Part shown: positions 43,479 to 54,164 of the stretch, in pieces
Layout: every line of letters begins with the position of its first letter
Numbering within the stretch: position 1 is the first letter of the stretch
Origin: Fasciola hepatica
Taxonomy: Eukaryota; Platyhelminthes; Trematoda; Plagiorchiida; Fasciolidae
Direction: 5' to 3'
Assembly: GCA_948099385.1 (NCBI GenBank)
Contig: CANUEZ040000117.1
Coordinates: 2,962,001-3,026,000, forward strand
DNA: 64,000 nt
The notes under the pieces: generated by a model
Database searches by the model: none
Seen by the model: the letters and a program-made list of their open reading frames with translations, nothing else
What the model was told of the DNA's origin: nothing
Translations under genes and position numbers: made by a program

Positions 43479-45359
43479 AAATCTGGGAGAAGGTGACCAA
43501 TTAAGTTTGAGAGGCCGGATAAAAGGGACTACCTAGGGAGGGTTTTGTACAATTGTTTAAGTTAGTTGGAAATCACGAATCTCTGAAAAGTTTCATAGTA
43601 CTGATTCGCGATAATAACTGACACCCACGGGTTGGTGTGAAGCAATTATTGCTACCATCGGGTCAGTAAGTCAGTTAGAATAGCAATAAATACTAGTAAC
43701 AGCTAAACTATTGATCTTAACGCTAAAAGGCAAATAAACTGAGACTACCTGGTTTTGCGCCACGATGACCTTTTGTCTGTTCCGCTAAATTTGCTTTGAA
43801 TCATTTCACCTGATTTGATACGCATACAATTCCTTAAACAACCAGCATCAATGCTCTATCACAATCTCCGAAGCCTGATTTACTTCACGCTGTAACTGCT
43901 AGGACACTCCCGTCTTCTCAAATACTTGCCACGTGGCTTCAGTCATACGTCATTATGACATAGTACACCTGTTGCAACTTTTATTACCTGATGATTACTG
44001 ACTGTTCATCCATTTAATCATCGTTTCGAGCGAGATATGCATCTTTGTAATCGATTCAGCTATGAGCAATTCACGTTGATTTATTTTCCTCTTTCACATT
44101 TTTGTCTCCAGACAAACACAACATACGCAGAAAGTTTGCTTCCCACCACCTGTTGCCCTCCTGCCTTCATTTCAACATTCCTTTGGTTGTCCCTCCATCC
44201 GTCGGGATTTGTCGCCGGTTTGCTATGCAACGGACTCCACTAGAAGCTAATTTGCAATTGCTACTGCCATTTCCGCCTGCCATTTTTATTTTATTCCAAA
44301 TCCTAATTTCCGATCCCTTTTTTCGAATCAAACCCAAGGGTTTCGTAGCTTCCTTTACCTTTATCGTGTGCTCTGCTAATCAGAACGGTCACACGAGCAA
44401 TTATCTACTTCCATCACACTGCCGCCTCCGCAGTCACAATTCACATAGATTCATAGCGGTTATTTTATCTTCTTGCGGTTACTTCGTGACATGCAATAGT
44501 GCAACTGATTTGCCTAATGCCTATCAGCCCTCTCCTAGCCATTTCTTCCGTCACCGCTCTTGAAATCACCCCCCCCCCCGCTCTTCATCAGGTTTTTTGT
44601 ACACCCTCCTTGTGATTGGCTCCGTCAGCATTTTGCCAACTACTTTTAATTTCATATGGCCGAACAATTCATTACAATTTATCTCTGAAGATCCATATCT
44701 ACCAGTCTTCGAATTTTCTAACCATATACGTTTTATAAACTGCAGCTTGCAAATGACTTTTCGGAACCCCTTTGGTAAATTCTGCCCTTTAGAAAAGCTT
44801 AGCGAAAGCCCTTCGATTGCTCCTGGATTACTGGTTCTTGTGAGCATCTCAGGTATTATTTACGTAGACACTCCCCCATGTCAGGGAACTTCAACGGCCA
44901 TGGTCCGAGCGATAGAGTATAAGCCTACGGGCCTAAATGTATCCAAACTGAAGTTGTGGTACCATATTATGTGAAACTGTTGAAAAAGATGAATTGATGA
45001 CCGTAGAAAACTGCCTTGAAGTGAAATTTTAGGGTGCGACTTTTGTTTGAGTGCATGCCACAAAACGTATGTAAGCATTGTGGTCCAGGTTGTCACCGTC
45101 GTTGACGGCGGCTGTCATCGGCGCTGCGTGTGCAGTTGTGGTTGGTGGTCCTGGAACACTTTCTCGCTAGGTTCATCGAACGTACAAGGGTTCCGCCGAT
45201 TTTGAAAATAATTTTGGGATTTTTTAAGGGAAACTTTGAATTCTTCCTGTATTTATGGTGGTGCAAGCACCGTTGGATGTCTAATTCACAAAAATAGATA
45301 TCGGTTATCGCGCATAATTGGAAGATGCGCCAAAAGTGGCTTTGTGCAGCGCCCGTATA
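43479..45359. other. No recognised feature; pyrimidine-rich plus strand
   Basis: The largest frames, 153 codons at 44102-44563 and 125 codons at 44597-44974 on the plus strand, have biased composition (Ser, Leu, Pro, Phe) and no known domain. A run of ten C lies near 44570. The part before 45360 may be the worn upstream half of the LINE D RT, but no motif could be read there. Confidence 0.45.
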
Positions 45360-46210
45360 ATTGGTTCATACCCGATCTAACTGACCATTATTCTTGGCCT
45401 TCAAACTTACCGGGCACTACCCCCTTTTTGATTCATTTTAACGACCTCCTTCATTCTTTTGTATACCTACGTTCTACTATTTTTAAAACTCTCCTCCGAC
45501 GTCACGTGACTTATCTGATCACGAATCGAAGCATATTTTGTGTTCATCTTAAATATACCGTTATTATTGTCGCCATTAATATTGTACAAATGCATCCCAC
45601 CTCCAGGGCCTCGAACCATTTGTGGTTAATTCACTGCTAGCAGGCAAACTGTTAGAGACCTTGGAATAATCCTTTCATGCGCATTTATTTTCTCCGAATA
45701 TTCGGCTCTCCAATTTAATGTGGGCAGGAAGAGCTTAGGCCCAATACTGTGCCCCCACAAACCTCGTTACCGCATTCCCTCCCTCTATAAGCCTTGTGTC
45801 GGGCCCCCACTAGAATATTGCCCGTTACTTTGTCTAGTGTGTGCGAACCAGACTGTCCTGGTATGGAATCCGTCCAACGGAGTTTTAACAAGCAGTTAAG
45901 TGGATGGAACTCAACCCCCAGTTATAAAGAACGATGCTCACTTCTCAAAATGGATCCATTTTGGCTTCGCCTTAGGAAACTGAAACTTATTACCCTGGGC
46001 AACATCTTCCACATCCAATCATATACTCTTTATCCATTCCACTTCCCGCCAATTTCCAGCCATCCACCTTGTTATAAGCTTCTTGCCCTTCCCACTCCGA
46101 TTACTAATACCAGACTGCTTTCATTCTCCTTCATCACAATGCACTTTGACTTATGGAATAAACTGCCGTTAGATATACCCCTTTCAATTTCCAACCACTG
46201 GTATGGATAG
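45360..46210 (+). pseudogene. CR1-like LINE D: RT thumb and C-terminal relic
   Basis: On the plus strand 45400-45470 reads FLIHFNDLLHSFVY (the LLFLIYIND region after motif B). In another frame 45655-45800 gives RDLGIILSCAFIFSEYSALQ, GRKSLGPIL and PPLEYCPLL, the thumb with its conserved RDLG. Frame 45794-46210 continues with GMESVQRSFNKQLSGWNS, LLKMDPFWLRLRKLKL and FDLWNKLPLDIPLSI, the CR1 C-terminal signature. The 5' two thirds of the element are missing, as is usual for LINE insertions. The catalytic FADD is not visible. Confidence 0.78.
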
Positions 46211-49200
46211 GCTCCCCTTGCTTAGCCAAAAACTTACCTCTGTTCAGAGTGAACGTACACGATGACCAAGCCTGCAAAAGTGGTGTAGACTTTTGAACCG
46301 TTTTATTACCTGCAGTCTATGACAGCCGAGATTGACTAGATGTTCCCAGTGCACGTCTGCCTTCTACGATCAAAAAATAGTCCCAAGGATACACTGTCTA
46401 TCAACATCCCAACTTATATCGATTTCTGTTTTTCCTCAGATACGAGCATCCCAGAATGCGTTTTTCTACTTTTTCTTCAGTTCCATTTCACGGTTCGCGC
46501 GTACCCTCTTCTCAATAATTTCAAAAAATAGGAGGCCATATTGGCCACAAATCTGGCTTGCTTTTGTCAATCGACCATTTGCATGTTAACCGCTTATTGC
46601 TCCCCTGGTTACTTTCCGGGGCTTCCTGATTCCTGGTCTCCTGATCGTGAACTGCAGGATATTCACGAAATTTAGCCTTTTCACGAAAACTCACAAAAAT
46701 CCCAGCAGCACTGGAGGTCATCTGAGTCTCCGTTTCGGCGGGCGCCCATCGGGCTTGTAAGTCATCTACAATGATGTGATGGCACCACTAGGATGGATGA
46801 TCACACCTCCTGTTACCAGAAGTGGTTCCCAGATGAGGAGCACGGCTAGCCTCACCCACTAGCTCCAATTGGGGATTGAAAACACTATCCCTGCATCTTA
46901 CTGCAGCCTCCTGATGTCCCCCTCCCCAACTTTTCTTGAAAGGATATACCATGCACCCGGTCACATTCCAGATCAATATATGCATATAGCTTTGCTCGGC
47001 TTAGGTGAACACGCTTCTAACTGCCATAAAAGATAATAATCTACGTCGGATTGCCTTCTGTCTACCTTAATTAATCCCACTATTACCTTCACTTTACTTC
47101 ATCAGGTTACTTGGTTCCCTACTCCGAAACATGAAACAGTCCCACTGTTCAAATATCTTTAACATAAACACCACAATTTTTGATGAACTCTTGATGAGAT
47201 CATTCATTCATTGGGCAAATTGTGTCACCAATATAGTTATATCAACAAAATCAGGAGTTAAATATAATTCCTCTCACTTGCCGGCAATATCGCAGGGCAA
47301 GAAGAGGTCCCACTTCCGGAGCTTCCCTTGAATGTTACCGGCTCTATTCTATTGTATTATGTCGATCTTTATTCATCTGCTGTCATTCAGTCATTTGCAT
47401 TTTCTGACAGTCGCACTGGTAATGCCTTATCCACAATCCACAGCATCGAACTTTCATTTGTTTCGTGAGAACCCCATGTCGGACTCCCCTAAGAATATCT
47501 AACTATGCATCACCTGTGGGTCCTGACTGCTTATCATGTGAACAACACCTATATGGCTGTCGATTCGCTACCTTTTCCCGCCCACTTTTACTTTGCTACG
47601 AACTTTTGATGCACCTGGTATTCCCCAAAAGACCAGAAAAGACCCAAAATCTAGTCACATTTAACTCATCTATCGCTATCCGTTGCTGTTTTACCCAATT
47701 TTGTTGATCGGACACCTGCGCTACAATACTTTGAAGCTTTCTCCACATCTTTAGTCGGGAGTCAACTATACGCAATCCAGGTTATTGTTACCTGGCTGTA
47801 TCCACAGTGTCTCAGAATAATCTTTCCTTACCATGACCAGAGGCACAATCATCTGCGCTCTTTGAAAGTTTCAGCAAGGCATTAATTCTAGTTGATTCCG
47901 TCAGAGATCTAACATGCATACCACTGCTACTTCCATTTTGTGGTGTATCCGAGTTCGTCATTTTCCAGCTCCCGAGTCAGCTCAGACGGACCAATATTTA
48001 AACATCATTTCACTCACCTATTACCCATCGCTACTTTTGCCACCTATTTTCGAAGGCTGGGCCCCTACTCAGAACACCACGTAGAAGGCAATTTCTCTAT
48101 CCCATGCCGGAAGTGAACTGTGTATGCCAGGTTATTGACTGTCTCATGGTTTTCTTAGCCTCTCGTGCCGGATTCTCATCAGCGTATTCCATTTGGTGAA
48201 CATTAGCATGTCTTGACTGCTCCACATACGCATTCCCCCGTATATTCGCACATTAACTCCTCTGTCCACCTTTTTACGGAATTGTGTTCGCTAACTAACC
48301 CAAACAAAACCTTTTGTGCAAATGGCACTTCATTCACCTGTCATCTTTTCTCGTTCCGCCTTAGACTCGGTATACCGTAAGCTGTTGACGCCTAAAACTG
48401 TAGGGCATGGGGATTCCGAAAGGACCACCCAAGTGGATTAGAGTGTCATTCTGGTAGAATGTTCCAGTTTCGGGTTTAATATGCCAAAGCCCAGCTGGGA
48501 CAGGGTGTACAGCGGTGCATTACACGGATGGCGCCCGGGCCCCTGACTGTCATGATCGAAATAAATGACTGAGGGAAACCGTGAGGAGTCCAGACTTCCT
48601 GTTTGCGGACGATCTTACGATGGTGAAAAACCATCTTGGAAATGAGACAACACCCGGTCAGAAATCAAGAATGAACCGAAACATGAGAGCCTTTCAAAAG
48701 AGAACAAAACACAGACAAAGGCGCCAGGGGTAAAGGCAGGAGAGATGTAGCCATTTAAGATGGGTTACTCAGTGTAAACTAGTTCAGGATGCCCCGTTCC
48801 ACGCTTTTGCATCTATGTTACAAACGGCATTTTTCATTCGTATGAAATATTTTCGTCGGAATTCCGATTGGTTGTTTTATTGCTCTAAATATTTGCCTCA
48901 AACCGGACTCCCACCGTTGCCTCGAGCGTGAGTCGCTCAGGTTGAACTTCGTTGTGACTGTGTTCGGTAATCTCATCTTCTTTTCCCAACCTTTTGCTGT
49001 AATTCAGCTGCAGTTGTTGATTCGTTGTTTGATGTGGGGCGTAAGGGCCCAGAAGGAGCGCTGTTGAGGTTTGATTATTGTAAAATTAATTAATTTGTTG
49101 CATGCAATGCCGTAGCTTTTTGGAATCGACTTTGTTTTGAACTGTGTCGAAATTCTTTGTTACGCATCGCTCGGACTTTCCGGTGGCTGGGCTTTACCTT

Positions 49201-51095
49201 CAGGGTGATTGAGCGATCTGAGGCTACTTACGTTCTAGGTTTACAAATGTATGAAACCTTCAAGCCTACACAGCAAAGCCGTGAAGGGCAACCAAAGGTA
49301 ATGCGTCGGCTTCTCAGCTCTGTCGGGCTGTCAGGTCACTGGATTTCAGGGTAAACTTGCCTCGTATTAACATGCGCGTAAGCCTCCACTTGGGCTGGTC
49401 ACCAAAACTAGTGACGGCCAGACGGCATTTGTATACCGTTTACGGATATTTTGCTAGTATGATCACTTGGCTGTAGGATAAGGCAGAATGTCTTAGATCA
49501 TTGCATCGACTCTTGCTAAGCTGGCGTCGCCCAAGAAGGCTCATGAATGAGAGGTCCAAACGTTTTCGACTAAAACATACAGTTGCTGGTCTGGGCCTAG
49601 TCGACTCAGCTGTTTACAGTCCGATTCAAAATGCCACAAATTTCACTCGTTCTGAATAACGAGTAGCAGCCTCAAAGCTACTTGTAGCCTAAGTTGAAGC
49701 ACGACCCGAATCCAAACAGAACTGCTCCGCAAATTCTGCTGTACCATTCACCATACCCTTGACAGTGAGCCAAAATCTTGCCAATAAGTAGTCAAAACCT
49801 CCAAGTATATCTTCACAAATAACATTTACCCAGAAAAAAATAGACGGAAGGTACTTGTCCCGTGGTCCAAGTGAGCACAATCAAATTTGCAAGCACAATG
49901 TTACCTAGTAGACCATATTCTGAGCTTGGCGGCGAAAATCAATGTGAATGAACTGAATGTATGTGATTAGTCTCCTTAAGCAGGAAAGCGAAATCAAACT
50001 GCAATAAAACAAACAGTCTCGACTCGGTGCGACCTAGTGCCATGCCAAATGTCCACAAAGTTACTTCAGTAAGAAAGCGCGGATATAAAAGGAAAAAATT
50101 GAACATATCAGCCTTAAAGTGAATGCCAACCTCACAATATTGTCAGCAAAAATAAGGCTAGAGGAAGTAGTTCGAAATCCGTGAGGAAGTGTATAAAGTT
50201 AAAAGTCGAGAAATCCACGAACACTCGGAATGCCACACCGGCCGGAAAAATGTCTCCGAGCTACAAGTGACATAAAACAACAGTCCGCCGAGGCTCCTCT
50301 TTTATTTTACACTCCCGAGAGGTCGAAGTCTACGGTACTCATAGTATTACCACAGCCATTTTCTCTCAGGTATTAGTGGACTTACTGCACCTGCACACAC
50401 CTTAGCCTAGGAGCCTGGAAGCTAGTCGGTCCCCTCAAGAGGAAGCGGCTTACAAACGTTTGTGCTCGCAGTCTACTTTCCTATTTGCATCTCGACGAAT
50501 TGGGCCAGCAGATTGGCAGCCAACTGGCTATCCTCTATCACTCACGGAGGCCACTGTTCTTCACTGGTTTTATCAAGAACTACAAGCGCCAATTCACCAT
50601 TAATGAAGTTTTCTTGCTTGCCCATTCACCTTTGCCGGGTCTACAATTTGAAGGAACCTTCTTTGGCCCGAAGCCGCCAGAAAGCTCCGGATCAAAGGTT
50701 CACTTCCTTCCGCTGGCGTGGGCAACCGTCTGTTACACTATCAGCTACTGGTGTTGCATCTTTGCCACTGTGAGAGGCCAACTGTTTGCAGTGAGGGCTG
50801 GACCATCACTCACGTCTGACGTCACAGGCACGAGCGGCTGATTTTTAGCGACTCTTTCGGCCCCTGCGAAGCGAGACCTTGGGGTTTCCCGACTAACTCC
50901 GCTTTCTACCCAGAATCAATAGCAACCTTCGAAGAGATTTTGTCGTACGTACAAGTACTACAACTCCATGGTTGAATGCGGAAGTTCGTGTCATTGGACC
51001 CCTCTTGCCAGCAGCTGGTTGCTAATCTTGCTCTATTCCCAAAGGGGTTGTCTAGTTATCCGACTCCGAGAAAAACCGGGGGAAACTAGATCAGT
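46211..51095. other. No recognised feature over 4.9 kb
   Basis: No retroelement, tRNA or host-gene motif was found. Up to about 48400 the plus strand is pyrimidine-rich, then composition becomes balanced. Two overlapping plus-strand frames of 103 and 118 codons at 50462-50841 are the largest. The second (PGLQFEGTFFGPKPPESSG) is not recognised; it might be a relic or chance. Unique intergenic sequence is possible here. Confidence 0.45.
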
Positions 51096-51224
51096 TTTGG
51101 AAAACACAGGTTGGCGAACAAGCTCGTTTTCAGTGATTCCTAATCATGCCAATACAACACAATATATAGGACTAGATGCATAAGGGATACAGTCAACAAA
51201 AATCGTGTCAGGGATCATGGCTCT
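51096..51224 (-). repeat. Inverted partial terminal repeat at the left end of PLE2
   Basis: These about 129 bp are the reverse complement of the second half of the pLTR (about 51350-51480). For example, GTGTCAGGGATCAT here pairs with ATGATCCCTGACAC at 51357-51370. The segment joins directly to the start of pLTR1, giving an inverted pair with a spacer of about 130 bp that could fold back in RNA. Inverted terminal copies are known in Penelope-type insertions. Confidence 0.88.
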
Positions 51225-51506
51225 CACTCAATCTACCCTGGCCCACTCACCACCCAACGTCAGGTCCAGGAACGTCCGAAAGCTTACATGTTGAGAACGT
51301 GTTGGTCCATTCACACCTGGTTCCCGGATAATCCTGTACCACACTTGGTGTGAGCGATGATCCCTGACACGATTTTTGTTGACTGTATCCCTTATGCATC
51401 TAGTCCTATATATTGTGTTGTACTGGCATGATTAGGAATCACTGAAAACGAGCTTGTTCGCCAACCTGTGTTTTCCAAATGTGCTCTTGGGGACATTTCG
51501 GACAAT
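51225..51506 (+). repeat. PLE2 terminal direct repeat, left (pLTR1)
   Basis: It is 282 bp long and matches 53883-54164 with three mismatches (CTTGG/CTAGG, GTACT/GTATT, GGACA/GGATA). It begins CACTCAATCTACCCTGG and ends TTCGGACAAT. The first ATG of the coding body (51479) lies inside it. I searched it for a hammerhead ribozyme, which other PLEs carry, and did not find the full CUGANGA...GAAA core. Confidence 0.92.
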
Positions 51507-52198
51507 TCAAACAGGCTGAAGACCCCGTGGTATTAGGGGAACTTAATAAGTATATTAAGTTCTCTACCAAACTGGCCATGGCGAGAACTCACGTTCAGTT
51601 TCTTGATGACTGTATCAATCAATCAGTTTTTCCCAAAGAATACGAAACGATGATGAGACGGAATCCGATTCATATATCTTGCGTATCGCTTCGGCGTCAA
51701 GCTCTCAATGAGCGTGATAATGTGTCTAGCCATCTCGCGAACTTAGAACGGACATGTGTGTCATCCTCCCGCGTACTTGATCAGTTAACACTAACTGAAA
51801 GAAAGAAATTCACTGAATATGTCCAATCAATCGTGCACAAACAGGTGGATCAGAAACGAAAAACACTGATAAAACGTACTGAAAGATCAAAACCTGTTGG
51901 TGAGTTTCCATCAAATCCTGAAAGATTTGTACACAACCTATCAGACATTGAACTGGACAAATTTCTGCTAGAAGTATTATCCTTGGGACCTAAGTTTTTC
52001 TGCCCAACGAACAAGATCACACAGCTGGATACTGAAGTGGAATTCGAGAATCTCTATGCCCAATTGAGTGATCCACTTCCATCATCACAAACCGAACTAG
52101 AGAATGTCAAATCTACCTTAGTGAATACAAGCTACCAGTACAATGGGGCCAAACCAACAGTGAGAGGCTTGCTGACAATAGATCATATTAAAAGCTAA
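51479..52198 (+). pseudogene. PLE2 N-terminal domain
   Basis: This open frame of 239 codons leads into the RT. It is mostly charged and helical (LERTCVSSSRVLDQLTLTER, KQVDQKRKTLIKRTERSK) and carries no named domain. Its N-terminal position before the RT agrees with PLEs generally. The frame ends with TAA at 52196-52198 (TIDHIKS stop). The downstream frame, 52222-52548, keeps the same phase (VIITIPNKGAGIVLL), so the stop is probably a mutation in one long ORF. The ATG at 51479 is inside pLTR1, so the 5' repeat supplies the leader and start. Confidence 0.78.
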
Positions 52199-53227
52199 GA
52201 GAGTCACAAAATAATAAAGAAGTGATTATAACAATACCCAACAAGGGGGCGGGTATAGTGCTTCTTAAACAGTTGGACTACGTTGAAAAGATGGAGGCCA
52301 TACTTAACGATGGTTCCAAATTCCTGAAGACGGAAACCGAAAAAGACAGAACTAGGCAAATAGGGAACTCCCTGGCTAACAGGTTACGGCATCTCAATCA
52401 AAAAGGCGCTATTGACTGCGTCCCATTTGAAAGAATTCGACCCACAGGAACTATTATCCCAAGACTGTATGGATTGCCAAAAATTCATAAGACAGGAGTC
52501 CCACTAAGGCCCATTTTAGACATGTGCAACTACCGTATCATGCTGTAGCCAAGTGGTTGACACATCTCTTGGAGCCAGCTAGAGGAGCAATGACAAAACG
52601 CAATCTAAAGGATACTTTTGAACTAGTAAAATGTGTGAATGATCTCAATGTGGAAGGACAATATATGATCTCATTGGACGTCACGTCGCTATTCACTAAC
52701 GTCCCAATCAAGGAAACCATTGACTATCTTTGTGGCTTCGTACAAGCTAATGAGATTGAAACAGGTGTGCCATTGGACGACCTGCGACAGTTACTCTTTG
52801 TATGTCCCCAGAATATTCAATTTAATTTTAACGAGCAGATTTACCGCCCAAAAGACGGTGTAGCAACGGGGTCTCCACTCGGGCCACTATTTGCTGATAT
52901 CTTTATGGCAAAATTGGAAAACGGCCCATTACAATCATCGATCCGCGGACTTCGGTTGTACAAGCGATATGTGGATGACATTCTATGCATAACAGACCAA
53001 TTTCTCCACAGAGAACAATTACTAAACAGCTTCAACTCAGCACATCCGAACTTGCGATTCACACTAGAATCAGAATCAGACAACTCACTAGCCTTCCTAG
53101 ATGTATTTTTGACCCGTCGAGAAGATGGCTCAATACGGCGGTCAGTGCACAGATAGTCAACATGGAATGGACAGTATATCCACTTCCGTAGTTTTGTACC
53201 GCTTAAACCGAAAATAAATCTAATTAT
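52199..53227 (+). pseudogene. PLE2 reverse transcriptase
   Basis: Frame 52222-52548 holds the fingers: IPNKGAGIVLLKQLDYVEKM, RLYGLPKIHKTGVPLRPIL (motif 2a/3, typical of PLE). A one-base loss near 52530 moves the protein to frame 52524-53156. There follow YMISLDVTSLFTNVP (motif A, catalytic D), DGVATGSPLGPLFADIFMAK (motif B) and LYKRYVDDILCI (motif C, two catalytic D). SLAFLDVFLTRREDGSI is the end of the palm and thumb. A TAG at 53154-53156 cuts the frame just before the linker (STWNGQYIHF). The catalytic core is whole, so this is a recently broken RT. Confidence 0.9.
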
Positions 53228-53989
53228 GTGCCTATCAAACAGAGCGAAAAAGATCTGCACCGAAGATACCATAAAAGAAGAGCTTGTTACGGTGCGCAGT
53301 ATTTTTTTCAGAACGGATACCCGGAACGTCTAATCGAGCGGATAATGCAGTTGGATAAAGAAATTCCAAGGAAAATGGTAGTTGAAAAGAAATCAGTATA
53401 CATCTCTCTGCCATTTAAAGGCGATACTCTGGCAGATGTAATTCACCGAAGATTGGCGAGCGTCGTCAACAAAACATTCTACGCTGCTAAACTGCGTGTT
53501 TTGTTCACCTCTAAGCCAGCCGTGTGTTTGCGGATAAAAGACAATGTGCCTGTTTCTGCAGCCTCATTTTGTGTGTATTCTTTCGCATGTTCCTGTGGAA
53601 CAACGTATATCAGCCGCACGACCAAACGCTTGTCTGAACGCATCCGTGAGCATCATCCAGCGTGGTTGAGGACTGGAACAATTAGGTCAATCACCAGCGC
53701 AGTCGTTTCACACCTAGCTGAAACTAATCACCTGGTGAACGTGGATCAGGCATTCCGCCCCCTGTATATGGTCCGAGGTCGGCTTTCAAGATCGGTGAGA
53801 AGTCGCATCTTGGCCACAGCGGCAGCGGTCGGGATTCACCTCCACAACACCCCTTTTTGTGTTCAGAAGAAATTTGTGCATGCACTCAATCTACCCTGGC
53901 CCACTCACCACCCAACGTCAGGTCCAGGAACGTCCGAAAGCTTACATGTTGAGAACGTGTTGGTCCATTCACACCTGGTTCCCGGATAA
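53228..53989 (+). pseudogene. PLE2 GIY-YIG endonuclease
   Basis: After a frame change near 53290 (the other frame carries SNRAKKICTEDT from 53228), this frame runs FFQNGYPERLIERIMQLDKE, KGDTLADVIHRRLASVV, then CVYSFACSCGTTYISRT and LSERIREHHPAWLRTGTI. These are the GIY-YIG motifs with Arg, Glu and His. The Gly of the YIG triplet is Ser (YIS), where PLE1 has YVG; this may weaken the nuclease. The last about 36 codons lie in pLTR2, so the C-terminal tail is encoded by the repeat. The domain would nick the target site for primed copying. Confidence 0.88.
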
Positions 53990-54164
53990 TCCTGTACCAC
54001 ACTAGGTGTGAGCGATGATCCCTGACACGATTTTTGTTGACTGTATCCCTTATGCATCTAGTCCTATATATTGTGTTGTATTGGCATGATTAGGAATCAC
54101 TGAAAACGAGCTTGTTCGCCAACCTGTGTTTTCCAAATGTGCTCTTGGGGATATTTCGGACAAT
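53883..54164 (+). repeat. PLE2 terminal direct repeat, right (pLTR2)
   Basis: Right copy of the 282-bp repeat at 51225. It contains the coding end and stop (53987-53989), the tail ACTGAAAACGAGCTTGTTC also found in PLE1, and ends at TTCGGACAAT. Beyond 54164 the two copies diverge completely, which defines the 3' end. Confidence 0.92.

Larger units (their letters stand above)
51096..54164 (+). mobile_element. Penelope-like element PLE2, complete ends
   Basis: PLE2 has every structural part of a PLE. At the left is an inverted partial terminal repeat (51096-51224), then a 282-bp terminal direct repeat (pLTR, 51225-51506), a coding body (51479-53989) with RT and GIY-YIG endonuclease, and the second pLTR (53883-54164). 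The two pLTRs differ at only three positions that I can see, which suggests a fairly recent insertion. The coding body has two nonsense codons and two frameshifts. No clear target-site duplication was found at the outer borders (51096 and 54164). Confidence 0.9.

Noticed and set aside
50462..50841. Two overlapping plus-strand frames of 103 and 118 codons
   Set aside because: No recognisable motif, no splice or promoter context, and lengths are within what chance gives in 64 kb.
51510..51545. CTGAAGACCCC...GGGGAAC in PLE2, reminiscent of a hammerhead ribozyme core with stem II
   Set aside because: The required GAAA after stem II is absent (GGAAC), no stem I/III partner was found, and the site lies outside the terminal repeat in coding sequence. 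PLEs often carry hammerheads in the pLTR, but not here as far as I can see.
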